A stretch of DNA of 64,000 nt, taken from NCBI RefSeq assembly GCF_019749295.1, contig NZ_JACWFG010000004.1, positions 1 to 64,000 of the forward strand. Direction: 5' to 3'. This DNA is from Neobacillus niacini (GTDB lineage Bacteria; Bacillota; Bacilli; Bacillales; Cytobacillaceae). A program made the translations under genes and the position numbers. The notes beneath the pieces were generated by a model that saw only the letters and a list, made by a program, of their open reading frames with translations, did not search any database and was not told the origin of the DNA. Positions 9,275-18,822 of the stretch are shown in pieces (positions within the stretch are counted from its first letter, which is position 1; every line of letters begins with the position of its first letter).

Positions 9275-9486
9275 TGATTTCCACTCCTCTTCCATTCATC
9301 TTTTTTCAATAAACCACATAAATTTAACTTTGTAAATCTATTAATTTATTGGTCCTATTGACCAAATTATTCTTACCTTCTTTTATCTCTAAATTTCAAT
9401 GGATTATTTCTATAATAATTAGGGTGTTTAGGTACCATGGAAAGGTGCTAGAGTTAAGATAGCGATTACATTTAATGTTTTCACTT

Positions 9487-9501
9487 TTGTAACCGTTTCC
9501 T
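9487..9501 (+). promoter_or_regulatory. cre site (CcpA) upstream of the GH3 gene
   Basis: TTGTAACCGTTTCCT matches every fixed position of the degenerate consensus WTGNAANCGNWNNCW and lies 42 nt before the GH3 start. It predicts carbon catabolite repression of the glycosidase genes by CcpA/HPr-Ser-P. Confidence 0.7.
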
Positions 9502-9542
9502 ACACGACATTATTAAAAATAAATAGCGAGGATGAGAAATAG

Positions 9543-12386
9543 ATGGAAAGAATCGAAGAAAAAAAGATATATGAATTTCCCTTTCAAAATCCCGAAATAC
9601 CATTGGAAACTAGATTAAATGATCTTCTTTCAAGATTAACATTAGAAGAAAAGGTTAATTTAATGTGTCAATATCAACCAGCAATCGACCGACTTGGAAT
9701 AAAAGCACATAAACAGGGAACGGAAGCAGCCCACGGTATGGCCTGGTTAGGGAAGGCAACCACGTTTCCTCAGACCATAGGATTAGCATGTACGTGGAAC
9801 CAAGAATTACTGAAGGAAGTTGGGGATGTCATTAGCAGTGAAGCCAGGGCTTTTCATAAGAAAAATCCAGAAGTCAATGGGTTAACATTATGGGCCCCCA
9901 CTGTTGATATGGAAAGAGACCCAAGGTGGGGAAGAACAGAAGAGGCATATGGTGAGGATCCATATTTAACAGGAAAACTAACCGCCTCCTTAGTAAAAGG
10001 CATTCAAGGCGATCATCCGTTTTTCTTCAAAGCTGTTGCGACGCTAAAACATTTTCTAGCTAACAACAATGAGATTGACCGTGGGAGCTGTTCAGCAAGT
10101 ATTGATCCTAGAAATATGCACGAATATTATCTGAAAGCCTTTGAACTGCCTTTTAAAGAAGGCGGTGCCTACTCCATGATGACGGCATATAACTCCATTA
10201 ATGGGACACCGGCCATTCTTCATCCTTATGTCAAAGAAATCGTAAAAGAAAAATGGGGAATGAACGGATTCATAGTCAGTGATGCAGCAGATCTATTAGG
10301 GGTGGTAAGAGATCATGGCTATTATGATAATCATGCCCAATCGGCTGCTGATGCGATTAAAAATGGAATTGATAGTATGACAGATGATTTTGACGAAACC
10401 ACAAAGGCAATATTCGAAGCAGTGGAAAGAAATTTAATCAATGAAAATGACTTAGATTGTGCGTTGAGAAATACGTTCAGGGTCCGTTTTCGGTTGGGAG
10501 AATTTGACCCAGCTGAAAATAATCCCTATTCAACCATTACTGAATCCATTATTTGTGATCATAAACACGCTGAAATATCGAATCGTGCCGCTAAGGAATC
10601 AGTTGTTCTGTTAAAAAATGAAAATAACATCTTACCATTAAGTAAGAATGCTCTTAAAAAGGTATCCGTCATCGGACCGTTAGGAGACATCGTTTATCGA
10701 GATTGGTATTCAGGAGATTTCCCTTATTCCACTACCCCTTACGAAGGAATAAAAAACAAGTTAGAAGGAAAACAAGTAACATTCCATAGCGGAAATGATA
10801 AGATCATGCTAAAACAGGGAACTGAGTTTATTGCTATAGGAGCAGAAGAAAACAGTCCGCTAATCATTACGAAGCAAGATAATCATGAAGCAGCAGTGTT
10901 TGAGCTATCGGATTGGGGATGGGGTAGATATACAGCCCGTTCCTTGGATAATGGTAAGTACGTAACCAGTGCTGACGATAAAAATATTGCGGCCTCTGCT
11001 GATGAAATCTATGGATGGTTTGTAAAAGAGGTTCTCCATTTTATTCCTGAAAGTGAAGGCAAGCTTACACTGTCAACTTGGAATAATCATGCTGTCACAG
11101 CAGGTGAAACCGGCAAATTACAGGTTTCTGAGGATAAAGAGAGCAGTAAATCACTATTACTGGAAAAAGAAATAATAGAAAATGGTCTGGAAGAAGCGGT
11201 TAAAGCAGCAAAAGAATCTGATGTAGCGATTGTATTTGTCGGAAATAATCCTGTTGTTAATGGCAAGGAAGAAATGGACCGGCCGGATATTACTTTAGCA
11301 TTAGCACAAGAACGATTAATTAAAGAAGTATATAAAGCGAACCCTAACACCATTGTAGTTGTTGTTGGAAGCTACCCTTTTGCCATAAATTGGGTGGATG
11401 AAAATATCCCTGCCATCCTTTACACCTCACATGGCGGTCAAGAATTAGGGAATGCCATAAGCGATGTATTATTTGGTGATTATAATCCAGCAGGACGATT
11501 AAATATGACATGGTACCATTCTGTCAGTCAATTACCCAATATTTTAGATTACGACATTATTAAGGGTAAGCGCACATATCAGTACTTCGATGGAGATGTA
11601 CTCTATCCATTTGGCCATGGAAAATCATATTCAAATTTCGAATATAGTAATCTTAGACTAAATGCCAGCGAAATAAATGAGCACGAAGGAGTAACACTAA
11701 GTGTTAACGTGAAAAATCAGGGTACCCTTGATGGTGATGAGGTCGTACAATTATACTTCCGTTCACTAGATTCACGATTCCAAAGGCCGCTTAAACAGCT
11801 AATTGGTTTTAAAAGAGTTTCAATCAAAGCTGGAGAATCACAGGAAGTACAATTTACCATAAGTGCAAGCGAACTAAGTGTTTGGGATGTTACAAGGGAT
11901 AAATATTGTGTGGAATCAGGACTATATGAGTTATTGGTTGGTAAATCATCCTCTGATATACAGCTGCAGGAAGTAGTAAAGGTAAATGGAGAAACCATAC
12001 CTTTACGAAATCTCTACGTGAATACAAGAGCAGAAAACTATGATGATTATAATGAGACTGTCATCGATGAGTGTAAAGAAGGCGGTCATTCCGTCCAGAT
12101 GAAACCAGGATCTTGGATTATGTTTTCCGATGTAGATGCTAGCAGAGGCTTACAATCGATTGAGGTTCGTGCTGCCAACCAATCGGAAAAAGCTGAGATT
12201 GATATTTATCTAGGATCTCCTGAAGGAGAAAAGATTGGCCAGCTGGCGGTCCATAACACAGGAGGTAGTCAAAGCTGGCATACCGTAACAGGACCAGTTG
12301 CATTACCTGAAGATGCCGTAAATACCAAGATTTATTTTGTAAGTAATGGTGAGATATTGATTAGTTATTTCCGTTTCATTGCTTAG
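9543..12386 (+). CDS. Glycoside hydrolase family 3 beta-glucosidase with C-terminal CBM6-like domain
   Basis: 947 aa. GH3 N-terminal barrel: AAHGMAWLGKATTFPQ, WAPTVDMERDPRWGRTEEAYGEDP, KHFLANNNE; the nucleophile Asp is about residue 246 in FIVSDAADL (SDAA instead of the usual SDW). GH3 C-terminal domain: SVVLLKNENNILPL, GGQELGNAISDVLFGDYNPAGR. An extra module at about 425-540 is inserted within it. A fibronectin-III-like domain (about 720-790) and a CBM6-like domain (about 835-945, WIMFSDVDASRGLQSIEVRAA) follow. No signal peptide, so it probably acts in the cytoplasm on imported oligosaccharides, removing non-reducing glucose. First gene of the GH3-GH95-GH42 run. Exact specificity (beta-glucosidase versus beta-xylosidase) cannot be settled from motifs. 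Confidence 0.87.
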   Translation: MERIEEKKIYEFPFQNPEIPLETRLNDLLSRLTLEEKVNLMCQYQPAIDRLGIKAHKQGTEAAHGMAWLGKATTFPQTIGLACTWNQELLKEVGDVISSEARAFHKKNPEVNGLTLWAPTVDMERDPRWGRTEEAYGEDPYLTGKLTASLVKGIQGDHPFFFKAVATLKHFLANNNEIDRGSCSASIDPRNMHEYYLKAFELPFKEGGAYSMMTAYNSINGTPAILHPYVKEIVKEKWGMNGFIVSDAADLLGVVRDHGYYDNHAQSAADAIKNGIDSMTDDFDETTKAIFEAVERNLINENDLDCALRNTFRVRFRLGEFDPAENNPYSTITESIICDHKHAEISNRAAKESVVLLKNENNILPLSKNALKKVSVIGPLGDIVYRDWYSGDFPYSTTPYEGIKNKLEGKQVTFHSGNDKIMLKQGTEFIAIGAEENSPLIITKQDNHEAAVFELSDWGWGRYTARSLDNGKYVTSADDKNIAASADEIYGWFVKEVLHFIPESEGKLTLSTWNNHAVTAGETGKLQVSEDKESSKSLLLEKEIIENGLEEAVKAAKESDVAIVFVGNNPVVNGKEEMDRPDITLALAQERLIKEVYKANPNTIVVVVGSYPFAINWVDENIPAILYTSHGGQELGNAISDVLFGDYNPAGRLNMTWYHSVSQLPNILDYDIIKGKRTYQYFDGDVLYPFGHGKSYSNFEYSNLRLNASEINEHEGVTLSVNVKNQGTLDGDEVVQLYFRSLDSRFQRPLKQLIGFKRVSIKAGESQEVQFTISASELSVWDVTRDKYCVESGLYELLVGKSSSDIQLQEVVKVNGETIPLRNLYVNTRAENYDDYNETVIDECKEGGHSVQMKPGSWIMFSDVDASRGLQSIEVRAANQSEKAEIDIYLGSPEGEKIGQLAVHNTGGSQSWHTVTGPVALPEDAVNTKIYFVSNGEILISYFRFIA

Positions 12387-12413
12387 TTTAGAGACTAGGA
12401 CTATAAAGGTGAG

Positions 12414-12446
12414 AAGGTCAGGCAGGCAGTCATGCCTACTGACCTT
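12414..12446 (+). terminator. Hairpin between the GH3 and GH95 genes
   Basis: AAGGTCAG..AGGCA / TGCCT.CTGACCTT followed by TTC. The U-run is short, so it may act as a partial terminator or an mRNA-stabilising hairpin that sets GH3 and GH95 expression apart within one operon. Confidence 0.55.
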
Positions 12447-12466
12447 TTCAAATTAGAGGTGAAATA

Positions 12467-14803
12467 GTGGAAACCGCCAAAAATAATGATTTGAAATTAT
12501 GGTATACAACTCCTGCCTCGAAGTGGGAAGAAGCAGTGCCTATTGGAAATGGACGATTAGGATCCATGGTCTTCGGAGGTGCAAAGTATGAAAGAATTCA
12601 GATGAATGAAGATACACTGTGGTCGGGGGAACCAGGAGCAAAGATAAATAAAAATGCCCTTCATACATTAGAGAAGGCAAGAGAGCTTATTTTTAAAGGT
12701 GAGTATTCCGAGGCTGAGCAGTTAATAGAAGAGAATATGGTTGGAGAAGATTGTGAAGCGTACCAGCCTCTAGGTGATTTAATCATTGAACATATATGTG
12801 AAGGAGCTGTAACAAGCTTTCGGCGTGAATTGGACTTACAGACTGCGGTTGCCTTGACTGAATATCAGAATAAGGAGTATACGTATCGCAGAGAAACATT
12901 TGTGAGTTACCCTGATCAGGTTCTTGCTATAAGGGTTAGAGCTGAAGGTCCCAGCGGTCCTGCAATACACCTGAGAGTTCAGCTGGACTCATTACACCCT
13001 CATGGAATTACAGAAACCCACAACGAGCTCATTCTGAAAGGAAATAGCCCTATTTCCGTGAAAAACCCTGGTGAGATTTTATACGATGAGCATCGAGGTT
13101 TAAGGTTACAAATTCATATGCTGGCAGCTAAAGGGAACATATCATTCGCAGATGGAAAAATGGATATTACCGGTGAGAATGAAGTTATATTACTGCTGAC
13201 TGCTAAAACAAATTTTACAGCCTTTAATGAAATTCCCAGCCATGATTTAAGCATCATTGAAAATAAGTGTGAGACGATTTTAACCACAGCAGCAACAAGA
13301 GATTTTGATGCATTAAAATATCGTCATATTGAGGATCATCAAGCCTTATTTAATCGCGTTTCTCTAGTTCTAAATGGAGAGGAACAATATAAAGAATTGC
13401 CTACAAACGAAAGACTGGAACGTTATAAAAGTGACCGGAATGATATTTCGCTGGAGGCGTTGTATTTCCAGTATGGACGATATTTGTTGATTACATGTTC
13501 TCGACCCGGTACTCAGGCAGCAAATCTCCAAGGAATATGGAACCCATATATCCAACCGCCTTGGAACAGTGACTATACGACCAATATCAATACGGAGATG
13601 AACTATTGGCCAGCAGAAGTATGTAATCTAACAGAATGTCATGAACCACTATTTACTATGATTGAAGATTTATGTTTAACAGGAGAAAAAACAGCAAAAG
13701 AACTATATGGAGCAAGGGGTTTTGCGGTTCACCACAATGTTGATTTATGGAGGATGTCTACTCCTACATCGGGGCAAGCTTCATGGGCTTTTTGGCCAAT
13801 GGCAGGGGCTTGGCTGACAAGTCATTTATGGGAACACTTTTTATTCACTAGAGATGAGAAATTCCTTAAGGAAAAAGCCTACCCCTTGATGAAAGGCGCA
13901 GCACAGTTTTGCTTAGATTGGTTAATAGAAAGCCCAAATGGATACTTAGTCACAAATCCATCAACATCACCGGAAAATAAATTTCTATCCCATAATGGTA
14001 AGCCAACAGCTGTTTCTTATGCCTCAACAATGGATGTAACGTTAATTAGAGAGTTATTTCAAAATTGTCTAAATGCAGGTCATCGATTAAGCATTCAAGA
14101 TGATTTCACAAACGAGCTCTCCCATGCATTAGAAAAGCTGGTGCCATTCAAGATTAATTCTAATGGACGTTTGCAGGAATGGGTGGAGGATTTTCCTGAG
14201 TATGAACCTGGTCATAGACATGTATCCCATTTATATGGATTATACCCAGGCAGCCAGATTAATCATAAAGAAACCCCGAATTTAGTTGAGGCAGCACAAA
14301 AATCCTTAGCCTTCCGCTTAGAGAACGGCGGCGGGCATACCGGCTGGAGTTGTGCTTGGCTTATAAATCTATTTGCTCGTCTTCACGATGATAGAAATGC
14401 ACATTTATATGTACAAACATTATTAGCACGTTCCACACATCCGAACCTTTTCGATGATCATCCTCCCTTCCAGATTGACGGCAACTTTGGCGGGACTGCA
14501 GGAATCGCAGAGATGCTCGTCCAAAGCCATTTGGGGGAAATTGAACTTTTACCTGCATTACCCGATGCATGGAGAAATGGTAAAGTCAGCGGCTTAAGAA
14601 CAAGAGGTGGGTTTGAGGTAAAGATAGAGTGGGCTGAAGGCAGACTAAAAAGAGCAGAAATAACATCAAGTAGTCAAAACCAGCTAAAAGTTTCATACAA
14701 GGGCAAAACAATAAAAATGGAAAAAGAAGATGGTACTGTCGTAACAGCTAATGAGCTGACATTAGGGAAGAATGAAAAAATCAAAGTAATGGCACTGGAG
14801 TAA
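12467..14803 (+). CDS. Glycoside hydrolase family 95 (alpha-L-fucosidase type)
   Basis: 778 aa, full family length. N-terminal beta-sandwich begins [20 protein letters not shown] and LGSMVFGG...MNEDTLWSG, the GH95 hallmark. In the (alpha/alpha)6 barrel, [12 protein letters not shown] (about residue 374) holds the two Asn that activate water in Bifidobacterium Afc[10 protein letters not shown] (about 570) the acid Glu, and [14 protein letters not shown] (about 670) the conserved Asp. GH95 inverts alpha-1,2-L-fucosides; some members take alpha-L-galactosides. With a YicI-type alpha-xylosidase and a beta-galactosidase in the same locus, removal of fucose from xyloglucan side chains is the likely job. 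No signal peptide. GTG start after AGAGGTG. Confidence 0.88.
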   Translation: METAKNNDLKLWYTTPASKWEEAVPIGNGRLGSMVFGGAKYERIQMNEDTLWSGEPGAKINKNALHTLEKARELIFKGEYSEAEQLIEENMVGEDCEAYQPLGDLIIEHICEGAVTSFRRELDLQTAVALTEYQNKEYTYRRETFVSYPDQVLAIRVRAEGPSGPAIHLRVQLDSLHPHGITETHNELILKGNSPISVKNPGEILYDEHRGLRLQIHMLAAKGNISFADGKMDITGENEVILLLTAKTNFTAFNEIPSHDLSIIENKCETILTTAATRDFDALKYRHIEDHQALFNRVSLVLNGEEQYKELPTNERLERYKSDRNDISLEALYFQYGRYLLITCSRPGTQAANLQGIWNPYIQPPWNSDYTTNINTEMNYWPAEVCNLTECHEPLFTMIEDLCLTGEKTAKELYGARGFAVHHNVDLWRMSTPTSGQASWAFWPMAGAWLTSHLWEHFLFTRDEKFLKEKAYPLMKGAAQFCLDWLIESPNGYLVTNPSTSPENKFLSHNGKPTAVSYASTMDVTLIRELFQNCLNAGHRLSIQDDFTNELSHALEKLVPFKINSNGRLQEWVEDFPEYEPGHRHVSHLYGLYPGSQINHKETPNLVEAAQKSLAFRLENGGGHTGWSCAWLINLFARLHDDRNAHLYVQTLLARSTHPNLFDDHPPFQIDGNFGGTAGIAEMLVQSHLGEIELLPALPDAWRNGKVSGLRTRGGFEVKIEWAEGRLKRAEITSSSQNQLKVSYKGKTIKMEKEDGTVVTANELTLGKNEKIKVMALE

Positions 14804-14842
14804 AAAGTGGTGCTTGTAAACCTGTAGATGAGGAGTGAAGGT

Positions 14843-16873
14843 ATGATTAGTACAAAAATCTCAAAAATGATTTATGGCGGAGACTACAACCCAGAACAGT
14901 ATGACCGAGACACCATGTATGAAGATATAAGGATGTTTAAAAAGGCTAACATTGACTTTGTTCGAGTCAATATATTTGCGTGGGCAGCTTCTCAAAAGGA
15001 CGAGGTTACCTATGACTTTTCCTGGTTAGATGAAGTGATTGACACGTTATATGACAATGGGATTCAAGTTGGGATTGGAACAGGAACAGCCGCCCATCCA
15101 GCCTGGATGGCTAAGAAGTACCCTGATATCCTTAGGACTGAATTTGATGGAAAGAAAAGGAAGTTTGGCGGCAGGCATAACTCATGTCCAAACAGTCTTA
15201 CCTATCGAAAATATGCATCTCTGTTTGTTGAAAAACTAGTTGCACGTTATCAAGATCATCCGGCTGTACTGCTTTGGAATATATCGAACGAATGGGGCGG
15301 CGCCTGCTATTGCGAAAATTGTGAGAAGGAATTTCGTGTTTGGCTAAAAAAGAGATACGAAACATTAGATAACGTCAATAAAGCCTGGAATACCAGCTTT
15401 TGGGGACATACGTTTTACGATTGGGATGAAATTGTAACACCAAATCTTTTAAGTGAGCACTTCGGTGAAAGGCAAACGATGTTTCAAGGAATTTCATTAG
15501 ATTATGTCCGGTTTAATTCTGATAGTATGTTAGAATGCCATAAAATGGAATACGAGATCATAAAAAAAGCTGTACCGGAAACAATTGTAACTACAAATAT
15601 TATGGGAGCTTATAAACCTTTAGATTACCAGAAATGGGCCCCTTATATGGATGTAATCGCTTGGGATAATTACCCATCAATGGATACACCCGTCAGTTAT
15701 ACACCCATGATGCATGATTTAATGAGAGGGTTAAAGAATGGAGAACCCTTTATGTTAATGGAACAAACACCAAGCCAGCAAAATTGGCAGCCCTATAACT
15801 CTTTAAAACGTCCAGGAGTGATGCGCTTATGGAGTTATCAGGCAGTTGCTCATGGGTCTGATTCCGTTCTATTTTTCCAAATGAGACGTTCAAGGGGAGC
15901 CTGTGAAAAATTTCATGGCGCTGTGATTGAACATGCTGGACACGAAAATACGAGAGTTTTCCGTGAAGTAGCAGAACTCGGGAATGAACTTGTTCAATTA
16001 AGTGATAGGTTATTAGATTCAAGAGTTATTGCTAAAGCAGCGATTGTATTTGACTGGGAAAACTGGTGGGCGGTTGAATATTCAAGTGGTCCGTCCATAG
16101 CATTGAAATATGTAGATGAAGTTCATAAATACTACAAAGCATTGTTTGATATGAATATTCAAGTTGATTTGGTAAGTGTAGAAGCAGATTTAACTCCATA
16201 CAAAGTTGTCATCGCACCCGTTTTGTATATGGTAAAGCATGGTTATGCTAAAAAGATAGAGGAATTTGTAGAAAATGGCGGAGCATTTTTAACAACCTTC
16301 TTCAGTGGAATCGTAGACGAAAATGATCTTGTCGTGCTAGGGGGTTACCCTGGTGAACTTCGTAAGGTATTAGGAATATGGTCAGAAGAAATTGATGCAC
16401 TTCCTCCCGAACATAGTAATAAGATTGTGATGGAGAAGGAATATGGAAATTTAAAGGGGACCTACGCGTGCAATCTGTTATTTGATCTTATTCATTCTGA
16501 AGGTGCGGAGATAATAGCTTCGTACGGGGAAGATTTCTATCAGGGCAGACCAGCGGTAACAATGAATAAGTTCGGCAAAGGGCAGGCATGGTATATTGCC
16601 TCAAGCCCTGATCAAGCATTTTTAGCAGACTTAATGGATGGAATTGCCGAAGAGAAGGGAATAAAAAATGAAATTGCAGCAAACAAACTTGGGATAGAAA
16701 TAACAAAACGAAAAAAGGGAGATAAAGTTTTTATTTTTGTATTAAATCATACTAATGATTCTGTAAGTGTTGAACTGCCAGGTATTAGAGGTGTCAATCT
16801 ATTAACCCAAAGCAATGTAGTGGAATCTATTGAACTAGGTTCATTTGACGCAGCTATTATTGAACAAGAGTAA
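14843..16873 (+). CDS. Glycoside hydrolase family 42 beta-galactosidase
   Basis: About 676 aa. GH42 opening MIYGGDYNPEQYDR; acid/base Glu in WNISNEWGG (about residue 150); nucleophile Glu in MLMEQTPS (about 306). A zinc site is visible as C in HNSCPNS plus CYCENC. The C-terminal trimerisation (class I glutamine amidotransferase-like) and small beta domains are present (KVVIAPVLYMV onward). Cytoplasmic by lack of a signal peptide. Probably removes galactose exposed after GH95 action. Start at ATG 14843, 7 nt after AGGAG (14831-14835); an in-frame ATG at 14828 lies upstream of that ribosome site. Confidence 0.9.
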   Translation: MISTKISKMIYGGDYNPEQYDRDTMYEDIRMFKKANIDFVRVNIFAWAASQKDEVTYDFSWLDEVIDTLYDNGIQVGIGTGTAAHPAWMAKKYPDILRTEFDGKKRKFGGRHNSCPNSLTYRKYASLFVEKLVARYQDHPAVLLWNISNEWGGACYCENCEKEFRVWLKKRYETLDNVNKAWNTSFWGHTFYDWDEIVTPNLLSEHFGERQTMFQGISLDYVRFNSDSMLECHKMEYEIIKKAVPETIVTTNIMGAYKPLDYQKWAPYMDVIAWDNYPSMDTPVSYTPMMHDLMRGLKNGEPFMLMEQTPSQQNWQPYNSLKRPGVMRLWSYQAVAHGSDSVLFFQMRRSRGACEKFHGAVIEHAGHENTRVFREVAELGNELVQLSDRLLDSRVIAKAAIVFDWENWWAVEYSSGPSIALKYVDEVHKYYKALFDMNIQVDLVSVEADLTPYKVVIAPVLYMVKHGYAKKIEEFVENGGAFLTTFFSGIVDENDLVVLGGYPGELRKVLGIWSEEIDALPPEHSNKIVMEKEYGNLKGTYACNLLFDLIHSEGAEIIASYGEDFYQGRPAVTMNKFGKGQAWYIASSPDQAFLADLMDGIAEEKGIKNEIAANKLGIEITKRKKGDKVFIFVLNHTNDSVSVELPGIRGVNLLTQSNVVESIELGSFDAAIIEQE

Positions 16874-16882
16874 GGGGAAAAA

Positions 16883-16928
16883 CGGAGGGGCTATTTAACT
16901 AGCCTCTTTGGGTAGAGGAGTTTTTTTA
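16883..16928 (+). terminator. Terminator after the GH42 gene
   Basis: Stem CCTCT / AGAGG (preceded by GGCTA / TAGCC) followed by seven T. It ends the GH3-GH95-GH42 operon before the two-component genes. Confidence 0.75.
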
Positions 16929-16993
16929 TCACCAAAATAATTGCTAATCTTATAAACTACTATAGAATAAAAAATATACTTGATAGGTTAAGA

Positions 16994-17008
16994 ATTAAAG
17001 CGCTTACG
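16994..17008 (+). promoter_or_regulatory. Probable cre site upstream of the sensor kinase
   Basis: ATTAAAGCGCTTACG differs at two fixed positions from WTGNAANCGNWNNCW but keeps the symmetric core AAAGCGCTT. It lies 27 nt before the kinase start, where CcpA binding would block the promoter or early elongation. Confidence 0.45.
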
Positions 17009-17034
17009 CGTAATTGTTTTGGTGGTGCAATTTT

Positions 17035-18822
17035 ATGAGGAAAATTAAAAACTATTTTAATAATATGAAGCTCCATTCTAAGCTAGTATTTTCATTTATC
17101 ATCGCTGTTTTCATTCCACTGCTCATTGTTGGTTCTTTTTTAACGCACGAATTAAGATCGAATGCTCTCTCTGAGACAAAAGAACAAGTGTCTTCAGATT
17201 TAGAAAGGGTTAAAAAGCGGACGGCTGAGACATTAGAAAAGGCGATTTATGTATCCAACAATTTAACCTTAGATAGTGAGCTAAAGGAATTAGTTAATAC
17301 ACAATATCACACCATTCATGAGGTCGTTTCAGCCTATAATCAGTATCGTAAATTTGAAGAATACCTTAAAACGTATCAAGAAATTTCAAATATACGTGTT
17401 TATACAAAGAATGAAACGATGTTAAATAACTGGAGGTTTATGCCGGAATACACGATTAATAGAGAATTTTGGTATCAATCAGCTAAAGAGGCTCATGGAT
17501 TAATAGGTTGGTATTATATTCCTGATGAGACGAAAAAGAATCGGAAATACTTAAGTTTGGTTCGTAATATAAACTACCACGATTATGATACAAATGCGGT
17601 GCTTGTGATCAATGTGAACAATAATCATCTGTCGGATATACTCAGCCAAGAACGAACGCCAGTGATGATTCTAGATGACAATGACTATATTGTAGTATCT
17701 AACCGAAATAAATTTATCGGAAAAAAGATTGATGAAGTAGTTAAGATCGATATCCCCCCTAGTGAATGGTCGGGTACATTTACTGGAGAAGTGGATGGAG
17801 AAGAATCTGAGGTAATCGTCGATAATTTATTACCAGAGATTAGTTCTAATAAGGTAAGGTTCGTTTCCGTCATACCTAAGAAGATTATTATGGGTGATGC
17901 CAATCGATTTCTCCTGTTGGGCTTTGTTGTAATCGGATTCAGTTTAGTTATTGCTGTTATGTTAATCTACTTCTTCTCAAAACTTCTAGCCAACAGGTTC
18001 CTAAGACTCGGAGAACAAATCGATACGATTTCAGATGGTAATTTGACCGTTGATATCCATGTGGATGGGGAGGATGAGATAGGGCTATTATCAAATCAGA
18101 TAAATCATATGGTAGGTAATATTAAAGAGCTAATAGACGAAGTGGAGAAAGCTCATATCAAAAACAACATTTTAGAGAAGCGTCAACAGGAAATTAAACT
18201 GAAGATGATGGCAAGTCAAATCAACCCTCACTTCCTTTTCAATGCCCTGGAATCGATTAGGATGAAAGCTCATATGAAAGGTGAAAAGGAAATTGCAGGG
18301 GTAGTCAAGCTGCTCGGAAAATTAATGAGAAAAAGCATATCTGTTACAGGTGAAATGGTACCGTTACAAAGTGAAATAGACTTAGTTAAGTGTTACCTGG
18401 ATATTCAGAAGTTCCGTTATGATGATCGATTATCCTATTCATTAAATATTGACCCCTTAACAGAAAATATTTTAATACATCCTCTTATCATACAGCCTCT
18501 TGTAGAGAATGCAGTACTTCACGGTTTAGAAGACCAATCGCATGGGGGAACGGTAGAAATTACAACAACGATGATAGAAGAGGAATTACATGTAATGGTT
18601 TCAGATAATGGCAAAGGTATCAGTGATGATCAATTGTTATCAATTAACAAGATACTAGAAAAAACAGAGGATAATAGAGGAAATAGAATTGGCTTAGTGA
18701 ATGTGCATCAAAGGCTTACACTTACATTTGGAGACAGAAGCGGTCTATCCATTAAGAGCAATCCTAATAGTGGGACGAAGGTGTCATTTGTCTTACCAGT
18801 AAGGGGGAATAATCATGTATAA
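17035..18822 (+). CDS. YesM-type sensor histidine kinase
   Basis: About 595 aa. Membrane segment at about 16-38, a roughly 250-residue extracellular sensor (Cache-like), a second membrane segment at about 290-313, HAMP, then the LytS/YesM-type His_kinase domain with QINPHFLFNALESIR (phosphorylated His near 397) and an HATPase domain (VENAVLHGLE; DNGKGI; GNRIGLVNVHQRL). Such kinases detect sugars or sugar-bound lipoproteins outside the cell. It overlaps the response regulator by 8 nt, so they form a pair, and is embedded in the glycan locus. Start at ATG 17035 (ribosome site GGTGGTG is weak); an upstream TTG at 17014 is possible. Confidence 0.9.
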   Translation: MRKIKNYFNNMKLHSKLVFSFIIAVFIPLLIVGSFLTHELRSNALSETKEQVSSDLERVKKRTAETLEKAIYVSNNLTLDSELKELVNTQYHTIHEVVSAYNQYRKFEEYLKTYQEISNIRVYTKNETMLNNWRFMPEYTINREFWYQSAKEAHGLIGWYYIPDETKKNRKYLSLVRNINYHDYDTNAVLVINVNNNHLSDILSQERTPVMILDDNDYIVVSNRNKFIGKKIDEVVKIDIPPSEWSGTFTGEVDGEESEVIVDNLLPEISSNKVRFVSVIPKKIIMGDANRFLLLGFVVIGFSLVIAVMLIYFFSKLLANRFLRLGEQIDTISDGNLTVDIHVDGEDEIGLLSNQINHMVGNIKELIDEVEKAHIKNNILEKRQQEIKLKMMASQINPHFLFNALESIRMKAHMKGEKEIAGVVKLLGKLMRKSISVTGEMVPLQSEIDLVKCYLDIQKFRYDDRLSYSLNIDPLTENILIHPLIIQPLVENAVLHGLEDQSHGGTVEITTTMIEEELHVMVSDNGKGISDDQLLSINKILEKTEDNRGNRIGLVNVHQRLTLTFGDRSGLSIKSNPNSGTKVSFVLPVRGNNHV

